Below are positions 1 through 12,141 of a stretch of 64,000 nucleotides of DNA, one piece after another. The stretch lies in NCBI GenBank assembly GCA_024336345.1, contig JANFOG010000001.1:5332001-5396000 (forward strand), read 5' to 3'. A program made the position numbers and the translations under genes. This DNA comes from Mariannaea sp. PMI_226 (lineage: Eukaryota; Ascomycota; Sordariomycetes; Hypocreales; Nectriaceae). The number at the start of each line of letters is the position of its first letter. Position 1 is the stretch's first letter. Under the pieces are notes generated by a model. It was given only the letters and a program-made list of their open reading frames with translations. It was not told where the DNA came from and did not search any database.

Positions 1-1804
1 CAATGCTTTACAGTTGTCGGATTATTGGAAAGCGTGTAAGTCTGTTGTGAAAACTAATTAGCCAGAATGTTCCACTGACGACATCAGATTTCGGTAACCC
101 ACAAGGCAGTCTGCAGGGAATTATCGCTGCCGCATACTCCCTGGGAGCTATTCTTTCATTGCCTCTGGTTCCAATTGTGAATGATAGACTAGGTCGAAGA
201 TGGAGCATCTTCCTTGGAAGTTGCTGCATGGTGGTCGGAGCGATTATCCAAGGCTTTTCCCAACATGGTGAGTGAACTGCTCGTCTCTAATCTCCTTCAG
301 CCTGGCATCAAATGGCGATCTTGCAGACTTATTTGCTCCTATTGTTACTGACTCTCTGAAAAAGTGGCCATGTATATCGTTGCACGAATGATTCTTGGAT
401 TCGGTATCCCTACTTGCATCGTATCTGGTAGCAGTCTTATCGGAGAGTTGGCCTATCCTAAGGAACGTCCTATCATGACCTCGCTTTTCAACGTATCGTA
501 CTTTGTTGGTAAGTAGATTTTCACCTTTGCATGATTATCTACCTGTGTGAACTTGCAAAACTAATCCGAAGAACTTTAGGCCAAATCACTGCTGCTGGCA
601 TTTGCTTTGGCACAAATAACATCAAAAGTGATTGGGGATGGCGCATTCCATCTCTCCTCCAGGTCTGCCCATCCCTGCTCCAGATTGCCTTCGTATTGTA
701 AGTTTGCCCAATTTGGTCTGCATAATTGTACCTCTTCTTACCGGGCCATCTAGCTTCATCCCTGAAAGTCCACGTTGGCTCGTGTCCAAGGACAGAAGCG
801 AAGAAGCTCGAGAGATCCTCGTCAAATATCACGCGGAAGGAGATCCAAACTCCGAGTTCGTTATTGCTGAGATGGTTCAAATCGATACTACGCTCAAGAT
901 TGAGTTCGAATCCTCAAAGAAATCCTGGGGTGACCTTTTGAGCACGGCTGGCATGAGACGCCGCGCCATCATTTCGTCATTCCTTGGTCTCTTCACTCAA
1001 TGGTCAGGAAACACCCTCATCTCATACTACCTTGGAGATCTGCTTGAGATGATTGGCCGAACGGAGAGTACTGTGAAGCAGAAGGTAAACCTCGTCAACG
1101 CTTGTTGGTCGCTGGTTTGTGCTTTCATTGTAGCACTGCTTGTTCGACGTTTTAAGCGCAGGACTATGTATCTGACCTGTGCTGGTGCGCTGCTCACTGT
1201 CTACATCTCTTGGACGATTGCAATGGAGCGAGCTGTTACAGCAAGGGAGGCTGGAGGCGAGAACGCGGCAGCTGGTTGGGCAGTGATCGTTTTCATTTTC
1301 CTCTACCAACCTGCTTACAACATTGGCTACAACGCACTCACATATAGTATGTCCTACCCTATTATCTTTGGAATTTATCTGACTGTTGTTAGCCTACCTC
1401 GTTGAGTTGTGGCCTTATGCAGAGAGAAGTCGTGGCATTGCCCTATTTCAGTTGTTTGGGCGCATGGCTGGATTTTTTACCACCTTCGTCAATCCAATTG
1501 GACTCGACGGTGCTTCGTGGAAATACCTCATCAGCTACTGTTGTTGGTTGGGATTCGAGATTGTATTCATCTACTTCCTATTCCCAGAGACCTCTGGTCG
1601 TACCCTCGAAGAATTGGCTTTCTGTAAGTTGAAAATAATATGATACGGCCATACTAAAGCTAACACTTCTTAGTATTCGAAGGCAAAGATCTTTCGGAAC
1701 GGGCCGTCATTGCGGTGGAGAAAGTTGTCCACCATGAAGATATGCCTAACACTAAACATGCGGAGATTAGTGAAGCTCAGCCTACTCATGTTGATAAAGT
1801 CTAA
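1..1804 (+). CDS. MFS sugar transporter, 3' part (5' end outside window)
   Basis: Sugar-porter member of the major facilitator superfamily, expected in the plasma membrane as a proton-coupled sugar carrier. Readable exons are about 66-267, 365-508, 580-697, 754-1346, 1393-1623 and 1674-1804; each junction has a GT donor and an AG acceptor and keeps the frame. Family signatures are the loop motif NDRLGRR near the start, PESPRWL after TM6, YLVELWPY in the second half and PETSGRTLEELAF after the last helix. The first 65 bases contain a further possible donor (GTAAGT at 36), but I could not join it in frame, so the upstream boundary is open. Substrate cannot be read from sequence; the layout suits hexose or lactose-permease-like carriers. 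Family call is firm. Confidence 0.85.
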
Positions 1805-4146
1805 TCCCAATAAACTATGAAATGTTAGGAATGGGTTCAAAGGAACCAAGGAGCATTGATGACACTGTTGCCACGCGCTTTATTTTAGTCGAGACGTAAG
1901 GGATACTTGATAGTTCGATTAGTTCAGAAGCATGGCTTTACGTTTAATCTATCGACTTTTATTGGATAGGAGCAAAAACTTCTTCCAACATGCGTTGACT
2001 GTCTAAAAGATTCTAAGTTGAGGATAAGTTGGCATCGAGCCATTTCGGCATGCATTTCCCCAATACGCGGAAATGCCAGCCCAGAAACATGCAACGTCAT
2101 TCATCTGACTGTTCATAGCAGACGTGAGCCTAGGACCATGCTTACACAGGCCCTTTAACCATAGACGCGTGACAGAAGGAATGATATCGTAGTCTACTTT
2201 ACTAACCTAACTGAATGTTGCCAGGTTATTCAGATACGAACTTCTTCGGCAACAAGTGTCATAAAATATCGATTGATAAAGCTAAAGCAAAAATATATAT
2301 CTGCTCATTAGAAGAGCCCAGTTTATATGATCATCATCAGGTTTGCATTGGTTCGCAGGATAATAAGTCTCAGTACAGGGGATAACACAGACGCTAAACC
2401 CGCGAGTATAATGAATCTTTTACAGATTTTTGAGCTTGAGATTGAAAGACCAAACAACAGCTTTAACATAGAATGAGTTCATTATTCATGTTGAGTAACT
2501 AATCTGTATTGTAGCTGTATAGAATAACAGTGTAAAAGATATTCAATATGTCGTCATCCTTTACTGAAGATCACCTGGCTCGTACGGTCCTGTTTCATCG
2601 AGGTGGATGAGCTGCTGTTTCCCCTAGGAGGTGTACGGTAATTCTGCTAGAAGAGCAGTAGTTTTAGAAAAGCAAGGATTGTGGAATAGCTGCTATCTGA
2701 TTTTTCATATCCCAGATTGTCATCAAGCCGACTGTGGTCGCTTATCCTGAACTGACCCATCCCATACCTCATCTGCGCGTGACACGTGCTTCTTGGGTGG
2801 TTTGAACATCATTCTGCATCTTTTGTGCAACGTGCCGATAAGAAATAAAAATAAATCAGCAATTAGTTACTGTACACTCCTCTCAACACGTTTCGATCAG
2901 TGTCCAAAGTCTCTGGACCAACTCTTCACACTACCCGTGATAATAACACGGCACCTGGTGCTATGTAGCAAATTTACCAGGGACAAGTAACATTAAGAGA
3001 GTAGTACCGAGTTTGCGTAAGTGTAGCTGTTAATTCAATATAGCAAAAAACGAATGAAAGTAGTTAAGGCAATAGGAACCCCTTGGTTCTTTATTTCGCC
3101 GGTGGTAAGCTTTTAGCTCTTGAGGCAGAGCCAACTGAGAGGAATTTTCCGTAGTTCCCTACCGCAGAAAAAGACTATCGTTTTGGGAATAAAAGAGGCA
3201 CAAAGAGTCTCCACCTTTGTGCCTCTTTTACTCCCAACCCCTGGCAAAGTGCGTTGTGAATTTGTGCTCCAGCTTGTGCCTGATGAAAGTTCAAAAATAG
3301 TGACTATAGGTGACACCTGAATACCTATCTGGTCCGCCTTGCGAGTACAAATTCTGTAGTTGAAAATATGAATTGCGAATTGGGACTCATTATGATTAAA
3401 GCATCTGATATCATTTGCAATCAGCATGCCCAGCTCCTTGCTACTAGAAATTCGCGCTTTGGCTCTCAATGTATAAAATATAGCGCGTGGCAACAGTGTC
3501 ATCAATGCTCCTTGGTTTCCTTGAACCCATTCCTAACGTTTCATAGTTTATTGGAATTAGATAACAAACTCCCGGGTCCCAGCCAAATGCTGATCGCCCA
3601 TGGGGCCAAAGGTAGCCGGGCCGGCTCAGCTAATCATTCCTCCCAATCGGTGGCCAGGTCCGACCTGAGGGAGCTCAGTGTATTTGCAAGCACACTCCAT
3701 GAAGCTTCAATCAAGCAGACATTGCTTGGGTGCTTACTGACTGATGTCCTCAGTAACTTAGGATTAGTAAGTCCTCAACAATTCTCTGTTGGTGAAGAAA
3801 TTGAAGACTCCCACTGCCACAGGATAGCAGGTTTTTGAACATAGCCTTACATGACATAGATTGAAGCTCGGCAAAACGCGTCCAACAATGTTCAAGTCAT
3901 ATTAGGATCTGCGTATGAGCTTTGCATTACACACTACAGGTGTATCTTAAGAGCTTTCTTATAAGATAAAGGTGCATAGTTCAAATGGAAATCGTTACCT
4001 CACAAGGTTGAAACTTTTTCAATTCATAAATAATCTACGCAGTAGTAGGGAATAAAAGCAATTATATTCATTCTTTGCCTGGATACTTCAAGCCATTCAT
4101 TCCGTCACGTGAATTGAATCTCCATAATGTATATGGAAAGGAATTA
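1805..4146. other. intergenic, AT-rich, no supported gene
   Basis: About 2.3 kb between the transporter and the His-rich gene. Open frames on both strands around 3113-3838 overlap each other, have no recognisable product and show no convincing introns. The one clear structure is the hairpin listed separately. Confidence 0.6.
3184..3236. repeat. near-perfect 22-bp inverted repeat (hairpin)
   Basis: Left arm 3184-3205 and right arm 3215-3236 are reverse complements over 22 bp with one mismatch (position 3188), around a 9-base loop. The core is AAAAGAGGCACAAAG. It lies in non-coding DNA. It could be a MITE remnant or a structured transcript; no flanking target-site duplication is evident. Confidence 0.75.
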
Positions 4147-4877
4147 TCAATGTCCATGTATCATTTCTCGGGTCTGAGGATCAGATTGCAGAACCTTATC
4201 CTTCAAAGTTGGGCACCCTTCAAACTCGCTCACTTTCTTAGCGTTGTTTTCTTTCAGACTTTTTTCGTACTCGATAGACGTTTTGGCATCCATTGTCTTA
4301 GTAGGAAGAACCGTAGCCTCGTGGTGAATAGGCACCGCATGATGGGTTTCGTGAATAGGCACTGTGGTGTGGACGACGTGAGGTTGAACGGTTTCCTTCT
4401 GAATCACAGGTTGAAGGTGATGATGGACATGGTGATACGTATGCTCCGATACCAAAGCCGGCTCGGTAGTCGTTGAGTGAGTTGTATCATGTGTTACAGT
4501 AGTATCCTTATATTTGGTAGCATCGCGGTTTAGGGTTTCCTGGAGGTCGGTCTCATTTCCATGGTGGAATGTCTTATTTTCAACCGGACGCGCATTATGC
4601 GTATGCTTCTCTGGGCTGAAAAGAAAATGTCAGACAGTCATCAGATTCCATATTATAGCGTGTATACTCACAGGGTTTCTTGAGTCTTATACGGTTGAAT
4701 AATTGTTTGGTGGTGATCCTGATGGATCTCCTTGTCGATTGCGGTGGTCACATTTTCATGTTGGTGAGGGTGGACATGTTCCTCGGTGACGCCCCCTCTA
4801 ACATCCTGGTCTACAATCGTCTTGTGCCTTCCGTCATTAGAAATGAACTTGGCAATAGTCTGCTTTGCTTTTTCCAT
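4147..4877 (-). CDS. histidine-rich soluble protein of the fungal 'allergen-like' type
   Basis: Two exons (4877-4672 and 4615-4147) with an intron bounded by GTGAGT and a pyrimidine-rich ..CTTTTCAG end; 224 residues. No signal peptide or membrane segment. The N-terminal exon has many His pairs (HVHPHQHE, HQDHHQT). The C-terminal half contains repeats such as VIQKETVQPHVVHTTVPIHE, typical of abundant fungal cytosolic proteins that databases often label 'allergen'. The molecular function of that family is not established. His clusters suggest metal binding, but that is inference only. Start chosen as the first ATG of the exon; the upstream frame is not coding-like. Confidence 0.75.
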
Positions 4878-5014
4878 AATGAGAATATGTGTAAAGTGGA
4901 GATAGATCTTCTAAACACGTCTCGCAATCGAAGCACGCTTGCAACTCTTGCAGAAATTCATCAGGTTTTATACTTGTCAGATTCTGTGATTTAACATCGT
5001 CACATTCCATTACC

Positions 5015-5426
5015 CTACGTCATACATATCTTAGTAGAAATCTGAGATATTAAAATATTAGATATCAACTGGCTAGAAAAATACATTTTGGTAGCCGTAT
5101 AGTTTCCTGGCAGCGTTCCGAACGGGAATGACGACTGTCCATCACCTTGCTGAGGAGACCAAAACCTGACGCATTTCTTATCCAAATACGCTGGAAATAA
5201 ATTAACGTTATGATTAGGACCATCGATGACATATTCGTAGCTGCGCGGTAAGCTTCTGGAGATGTGATCGACTGCCGGCTTCTGTATTAGTAAGGCATGC
5301 AATGGAATGCAGTGCCGCTTTGCATACCTCTTCACTAGGGTCAAAGTTAGCATACTTTGGTGCTGAATGGGGCAATTCATTGACGACTTTGGCGAAACTC
5401 GAGTATTTTGATAGCGTATTTACTCG
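5015..5426 (-). CDS. unrecognised coding fragment with one clear intron, 5' end missing
   Basis: The minus strand stays open through two pieces (about 5426-5328 and 5281-5015) joined in phase by a 46-bp intron with donor GTATGC and the classic end TTACTAATACAG. The product contains NELPHSAPKYANFDPSEE before the intron and SYEYVIDGPNHNVNLFP after it, a composition that looks translated. No in-frame ATG exists before the stop at 5427-5429, so a further upstream exon or a truncation must be assumed. A plus-strand frame over the same DNA (5302-5529) has no splice support. I do not recognise the family; it could be a decaying gene. Confidence 0.4.
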
Positions 5427-6945
5427 TCATAGAAAACAACGCATAGTCGCCGATCATGAGGTCACAGTAGAAAAGCTCAATATTGAAGAGAACAGAGAGC
5501 AAGATAGCTCACCCGATTTGAGGGCCTAAGCTTCACTAGCACCTCGCACGAGAGTGATAGAAACCTGCTTGAGACTCCATCTACTTTGAATTCGTCTGTT
5601 TAAGTTTGTTGCCACTTATGTCTGTCGAATATAACCTCTAAAAATGACATAAAAACTCTGATCGTGGCCCTTGGTGGCAGGTGTTGTGATAATACAGTCG
5701 TAAATATCAGTCCTAGAGCAATATACTTCTTACAAAGAGAACCAAAGAAGTGGAATAAAAAATTATTCAAGTTTGATGTCTCAATCCTACGGTACTTTTC
5801 TAGCAGCGCCGTATTAGATCTCGTTCTGCATTTCTCAGAGCCCTTAGATCTTGGCCTTGCCTAGAATTTTCTTTTGATGCTCAAGGTCGCCCGAAACTGC
5901 CGCTTTTGCTATTTAATAATAATGACAGATTCGACCCACTTCTCGATGATCATCTGTCAAATGCCGATCGTTATGAGATGAATCTTTGGAATGATGTGCC
6001 GATGCCAAGCCCCTCGAGCCTCAAGTGCCGAATGGGTAATCAACGCACACCAACGATATTGACTGTATTTAGCTGTTTACACACTCACTAGATGTAATGA
6101 TTCTGGCTTTAAAGTATCACCAAGGCGTTACCAACGTCATTTCAGGATATATCAGTCAGTTGCTAGGCATTCTTGAGTCTAGACCGATATCAAGTACGGC
6201 AAAAGGATACTTGCATAATCAGAAACTTGATTTCACTAATTCTGCTCCATAATGATGAGCTTAGGGGTTGTATCCGTTTTGGAATGCCCTATAACCGAGC
6301 CCAATAGATGTTCTGCAAACCCAGCTGAGTTAGGCCAGTGTAACGTATCTATGGGCGAGTAGACTGACACTCAAATCATTCAACTTGGGAAGATGAGGAC
6401 AATCAGGAGGTGCATACTCGAACAGCTAATACCACCGCATTAATTACTGAAACCCTGTGAGATAAGGTACCTCTTTCTCATGATGCCTTAATGTTTGGTC
6501 TAGAAGTCTTTTTCGGCTTAGAATAAGAACGGTATTTCAAGCAGCTCTAATCTCCTCTGGGTGTTCATTTGAGGCTAGTATAATAAGTCCGTAAATAGCA
6601 TCATACTGCCAGCAGGGCCAAGTAAAATTTGATATGTCACATTGTTGTGTGGCAATCGACTTTTCCCCATGAGTGGCCAGAAACCGAGACAAACAACCTT
6701 GTTGCATAATCTTACCTGGGTACCTTGTATGAGTCATACCGAAACTCTGGGCTGTTTGCCTGCTCCGGGCCAGGGTTTTATTCACGTAACCAATCTACAA
6801 AACGTGGAATTCCTCGAACGCCATGAGTGAGTACTTTTACTAACCACGGTAATTCATCTCTGATACTGTATGCACCGGTGAACACATAAAGTATTTATCG
6901 TGATAACATAGACTGCGACGCTCGCCCAATCATCATTCAAGCACC
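5427..6945. other. intergenic, nothing recognised
   Basis: About 1.5 kb, AT-rich, with only short unrelated open frames on both strands. No splice-supported coding exons, repeats or RNA genes were seen. Confidence 0.55.
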
Positions 6946-7709
6946 ATGCCTGATCATCATCCTGTTCGTGTACTTGTCACGGGCTTTGGGGTAAGCTGTT
7001 TCCAATCGGATTTACTTCCACACAATGTAACCAGAGTCACCAGGCCTTCCAAGATGTAACTACGAATCCATCCTTTGAGATCCTCAAGCGCTTGCCGCAA
7101 TTTCTGCCCGATATCGAAATCATAGCACATCCAGAACCCCTCAGAGCTGCATATCACTCGCTCCTAAAAGTTTCGCCTCAATTGATTCATCAACATGATC
7201 CAGATATCGTGCTCCATATCGGACTAGCAGTAGAGCGGGATTATTTTGCCGTGGAGAGAGGTGCCTGTCGTGATGGGTATCATCAGTATCCCGATGTCGA
7301 TCGTCAGGTGATTTCCAAGTCGGAAAGACAGAAAATTTGGGGGAAGAATAGTGCTGAGAGATTGGACACTTCCATGGACCTGGAGCGAGTCGCTGAGTTG
7401 TGGACACTCAATTTCAAACAAATGTCAAGATCTAACAAAGTAAAAGACCGGAAAGGCCACCAGAAGTCATGCGATATGGATTCAGCTAAGTTGAAGCTTT
7501 CAGACGACGTTGGAGATTACGTTTGCGGCTTGGTATACTATACCTCCCTTACAGAACTAGCCAAGAGGGGAGAGGGGAGAAGGAACGCTGTGTTCCTGCA
7601 CGTACCGCCGCTCTCTGGAGAAGCAGAGATAGAGAAGGGAAAGGCAGTTGTGGAGGCTCTGATTGTCGCTCTTGGGGAAGTGTTTCAAGGCCAGAACGAA
7701 TGTCTTTAA
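6946..7709 (+). CDS. pyroglutamyl peptidase I (peptidase family C15)
   Basis: Cytosolic cysteine peptidase that removes N-terminal pyroglutamate from peptides. Exon 1 (6946-6990) ends in VLVTGFG, and exon 2 runs from 7044 (or 7035) to 7709. With the 7044 acceptor the junction reads GFGAFQDVTTNPSFEI, matching the family GFGPF..NPS signature; the alternative acceptor adds three residues (SHQ). About 236 residues. The expected catalytic triad is visible: Glu86 in FAVERGA, Cys176 in GDYVCGL and His201 in FLHVPPL. No signal peptide. Convergent with the vWA gene. Family call is strong; only the acceptor choice is uncertain. Confidence 0.85.
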
Positions 7710-8434
7710 TTCAGAACGAGATTATCGAATGAAGCAAGTTCATGTTGGCAAAGAGGACTCGATCCATTATCTTCCACAACTCTAATATCGGCCAATCAAC
7801 CGTCAGCCCACGAGAGGTTTATAACCTTGTGGCCATGACTTGTTGAGGCTGACAGTCTTGCGGATGGGTTGAATTCAGAGCCATGTTCTCCCGAAGTTGC
7901 ACTGCGGAGGATGGAACCAAACCACCTACTGGGCTTTTGAGTTGACACTTCTGTGCGACAGGGTTCTTAGAAGAGGGATTATTTGAGGCAGTATTGTCGG
8001 AGCTATGCTACTGTTGCTCTGAAAAATAGACGAACTCTTCCTTGAGATCACAAGTTGGGTCTGTACGTTGCCATAGATAGAAAATCTTTCTTTAGACTAT
8101 CATGTACTCACTAGGCCATCATGAGAATTCTTCCTTATGTCAACATGCATCTGAAGCGAGTGGCTGGCGAGTTACCAAGCAAATCAGGGAGGGAGCGTAC
8201 GTAATTTCGGAGCTTGTGATATGATGGATAGGCCTTGGCGAGCGTAAAAGCACCTTTTCTTTGTCTGCATATACCTATCGATGAATTTCTTCAACCAACA
8301 TTTTGGCCCCGTTTCTTGAAGACTAAAAGCAAGATAACTCACTTGCGACAAAGTGGGTTTCTTTAATCCCAATCGTACTGGATGAGCTGGTGCCAAGTAC
8401 TATAAACATTGTGACAGCCCTTTTAGTGACTAAA
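7710..8434. other. convergent spacer, no gene seen
   Basis: Space between the 3' ends of the peptidase and vWA genes. Only short frames without splice or composition support. Confidence 0.6.
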
Positions 8435-9214
8435 TTAATCCCGATCAGCGCGCAAACCTGGAGCTTTACCATCTAAATGCAACTCCGAGGCGCGCACGTC
8501 CAACTTCTTGACAACCGCGCCCAACACAACCTTCAGTAGCTCTTCATTCGACATTGCCTGGCCGTGCCCATTCCACGCCACCGTGTCCACGATATCCCGG
8601 GTTCCCGCCTCCTTGTGCAATTCGTCGTCCAAGTGTTGCAACGTCTTTTGTCGCGCAATATTCGGTCCTCCTAGGCGGAACATCTGAACGCCAGCCTGGT
8701 GCATAGGTGCCTTGGACTCATCCAGCATCCTGGCGGCGTTGATCAACGGCGCCTTGACATCGTCGTCAAATTGACCAGCCGTCAGTACCACAATGTTAAG
8801 AGCTGCTTTTTCTTCACCCGACTGGAATTTGTCGCAATACCACTTGAGCAAGCCACCGAGCCTGGCACCCATATTGCATTTGCCGGCGGGCTTGACTTCG
8901 TCAAAGATGGCCCCAACCTGCTTGCCCTTAGAGGTCAAAAGCATGTTGCCAACAAATCCTCCAATGTGGGTGTAGCCCGACTTTCGAATGGATTGCACTC
9001 CGGGCAACTTAGCCAAGAGGCCTCCTGGCCGGTGATTCACGAAATAGAGGTCAATCCCATCCGTATCATGTTTAGCGCAGATTGGAGCGATACTCTCCAT
9101 TAGTATCTTGACGTCTTCCCAATAAGGCTGCATATGTGCCGAATCGTCAACTAGAAACATGGTATCGAAATATTTCAACTGCTCAAGGGCTTTGTCGTAG
9201 GTATTGGGATCCAT
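8435..9214 (-). CDS. von Willebrand factor A domain protein
   Basis: Intronless, 259 residues. A vWA-type fold is suggested by the early strand TMFLVDDSAHM, which resembles the MIDAS DxSxS/M motif with S-A-H-M in place of S-x-S, followed by the alternating helix/strand pattern (IDLYFVNH, NIVVLTAGQFDD). The second metal-binding region is less clear. No signal peptide or membrane helix, so probably intracellular. Such single-domain fungal vWA proteins are common and mostly uncharacterised; they are expected to mediate protein-protein contacts. Start is the first ATG after an upstream in-frame stop. Confidence 0.75.
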   Translation of the reverse strand: MDPNTYDKALEQLKYFDTMFLVDDSAHMQPYWEDVKILMESIAPICAKHDTDGIDLYFVNHRPGGLLAKLPGVQSIRKSGYTHIGGFVGNMLLTSKGKQVGAIFDEVKPAGKCNMGARLGGLLKWYCDKFQSGEEKAALNIVVLTAGQFDDDVKAPLINAARMLDESKAPMHQAGVQMFRLGGPNIARQKTLQHLDDELHKEAGTRDIVDTVAWNGHGQAMSNEELLKVVLGAVVKKLDVRASELHLDGKAPGLRADRD

Positions 9215-11156
9215 TGTTACTTGGAGCTAGGGCACTGCCACGAGTGTGTTGTGTTCGAATCTGCGCCGCCGCCAGCTGATTTTCGTGTGTTTAAATTTGA
9301 TAAAATTGTAGTCAAGACGAGATGAAATGATTCTATTGCTAGGAAAAGGTTAAGATAGCCAAGTAGAAATGCAGTTGAAGCGGTGAAGGGTGCACATGAG
9401 GGGGCTGAGCCAGAGGGTTGATGGCCAGGGGGTAATTGCGGGGGGACTGAACTGAAACGTGAAACGCCCACTTCGTGCATGGGGTGGCTGTCCTTCCATT
9501 TGTTCAAGATGTATGATATCCATGCGCATGGAGACGATCTCAATAAGTCATTTTATGCCTACGACTATGCAGGTACGTAATTCTCCTCAGCTCTGCTCTC
9601 GCCGTGTAGCGACTTGATAAATGGCGTGCTGTGAAAGCTCCCACTTTTTGCTATGAAAACCGAAGCTTGGGGATTGTAATTGTATAATTGTAAAGCTGGT
9701 TCGCCGGCCGACCGACCGACTTTACTCATCAACCCAAAGGGTAGTTTCACAGGGTGGTTCCTTAAGATCGTATATCATGCTCGGTAAGAGAAGGAGAGTT
9801 CTGAACCACTTTGTTTTTTTAGTACATGCCCAATATTTCAACCTAGACCACTCATCTACTTTATGAAGACATGGCGAGGTGCAAGGCAATGAAGCCCCGC
9901 ATCCATGGTATGGATCATCACTGGACTTCGAAGTCGATCCTTGTTTGGCCATCAGGAAGCAGGCCAATCTTTTTTTTTTCGGGAAAATCTTAAAATGTTG
10001 AATACCTTACGATCTGTGATGGCCCTGCATTGTCTCTCATATCATCAACTACTACTAGAAGAATTTTGTTCGCTGCTGTATGTATGCGGTGTTAACCTTT
10101 TTCACACCACGTCATCATGTTGGCGCCACCAGGACGGCGGCAATTTGATGGCTAAATCTACTGACCACCTTGAAGCTCAGGCACCTATCATCCATATTTC
10201 TGAGATGAAATTCATTGCCTAATAGACGCGGTATCGTACTGTGCCTTGGCTAAGGTCAGGTTGTTTATGCATGACTGGATGTCAGTTATTGAGGTGGGGT
10301 GTGGTGTGGAAGGATGAAAGGCCTTGCACAAACGATGTCGATTCCACTGGGGTTCTTCAGGTCTAAATAGATGTACCGTGCGCAATTGAGTTACTTGAAC
10401 TACAAGAAAGAATACTTGGTATGATATAGATTAAAATGAACGGGATGCCCGACGGCTTGGGTGATACCGTGCTCGATCTACGCAGGTATCGCATTCCTAG
10501 GTCTTGAAGTGCTCCCTGCTATGCTGCTGAGCTGTGAAAGGTTTGAGATTTATCTGGCCAGCCGCCGTCAGTGCAAATAACCCGTCACCACAAACAAGGG
10601 GTAATTAGGAGTGGCTAAGATTGAAAATTTCTTAGATCATATCGCTCAGTACGATCTGCGAGACGTGGGCTTGATTGAAGGTATTCTTCTGGGTTTTTCT
10701 TCCCTCTTTCGCTTTTTAGTGTTACATGTCCTACGCATCGCGATCTCTTCCTGTGATGGGACTTCCCAAGCAAAAGAGGAGCAATCTGGTAATGTATTGT
10801 TGACGAAAAAATTGAGAAATACGCCGGTGTGATGATTCTTGAAAACGTCCACATCTAAAACAATAAATACGCGCGGAGATTCTGACGCCGAAAGAAAATC
10901 TCAGGGCGGGGCATTATTTAATGAGCTGATTGATAAGAAATTCATACGCGAAGTCAGGAGTGTAAATGTAAGTCATTCGAGATTGGATTTACATCACTTT
11001 CATTTAGTTGTGGTTTGAGGTCCTGAGTTACCACTGCAGTCACCGTGTCATGCTTCCTAGGCTACGTCATGAAAGTATACGTGTTCTTTCTCTCTCCGAA
11101 GCTGTACGTTACGTTCTGTAAGTCCGTGATCAGGTTATCAGTGTCGTGATGAGGTT
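9215..11156. other. intergenic, no supported gene
   Basis: Nearly 2 kb containing short frames on both strands that overlap each other and resemble nothing. A short tandem of CCGA units lies near 9705-9720. I see no RNA gene or transposon end. Confidence 0.55.
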
Positions 11157-12141
11157 TCAGATTTTTATACGCGATCTTCTTAGGTAGAATGCTACTCCTA
11201 TCCCAAGAAGCAAGAGAAGTCCCGCCATACAACCAAAGCCAATCCCGATATCTCGCTTCTGTTTTGATGTTAGATGACTAGGGGTGTCTACTGAATTGCT
11301 AGGAATGGACGTTTGCTGGGGTGGACTGCTGCCTGACTGGGAGGTGGGTTCGGCGTAATCGTTTACGCTACTGTTGACTTCTGAGGAGGCCTAAAGCCTT
11401 GATTAGCTTTATGAGAATGAAACCAAAGATTACTTCAAAATCCCATCAATCTTACCTTCGAGCTTGTCATGGTCGTCTCTAGCATTTTTAGTGGTGCTGA
11501 TAATGGTGTAAACAGCGAAAGATCAGACTGTTCCCATGCTACAGTGATTGGTGGCTGATAAATAAAAGTCGCATTTGAGCCTTCTGCTAAGATAGTTTTG
11601 ATGCCAATAGTGACGAGCTTGTGGTAAGTTTCAGGATCTCTAGTGACAAGAAGAAGTGATGTAGGACTCGTCAATGTTTTATAACAGGCATCGCCGTTTG
11701 CTGTATAGGTGCTATTGATCATGTTAGACCTCAATTCCGCTCTTGATTTCTCATGGTTTGCACATGAGATTACCTCGGACAACAAGTCACAACAGTAAGC
11801 TTGTTGCCGTTCGTCCGGGTGCTCACGGAGTAGAAGATGACTGTTTGATCGTCTGGACACACTCCAGGGCTGAATGTTTGCCCCATGTAGACTGTGTTTG
11901 GAACTGTTGAGAAGGATTCGGAATTGCCGCAGGACAAAGAGAAGAACCTTGGCTGTGGATAGCACCCTTCCCACTCTGTTGCGGTGCAAAGCGGATCAGG
12001 CCACAGACCATGCACCAGCTCAGTTGAGTCATTGTCCGGGCTATCTAACGTGTACGGTTTCGAAAAGCATCCAGGCGGCGTTGTATATACTGTTGTCAAT
12101 GCAGGTGTGATGAAGACGAAGTCACTGATAGTGGTTGTCAT
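11157..12141 (-). CDS. single-pass membrane protein with Cys-containing ectodomain and Ser/Thr/Pro stalk
   Basis: Three exons: 12141-11774, 11711-11456 and 11390-11157; 285 residues. Intron 1 (62 bp) ends CTAACATGATCAATAG and intron 2 ends GCTAATCAAGGCTTTAG, both with clean branch sites, and phases match. The N-terminal two thirds contain about ten cysteines (CTATEWEGCY, LSCGNSES, VVTCCPS) and N-glycosylation sites. A low-complexity stalk (SQSGSSPPQQTS) precedes one hydrophobic helix, IGFGCMAGLLLLGIGVAFYL, and a short basic tail RRSRIKI. No classical signal peptide is visible. The architecture is common among fungal surface proteins of unknown function. Divergent from the gene at 12722. Confidence 0.8.

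Noticed and set aside
3113..3838. Overlapping open frames on both strands (130 and 156 codons)
   Set aside because: They overlap antisense, have no recognisable motif, and the hairpin runs through one of them. No splice support.
5302..5529. Plus-strand frame of 75 codons with acidic tail
   Set aside because: Antisense to the minus-strand fragment that has a convincing intron; no family match.
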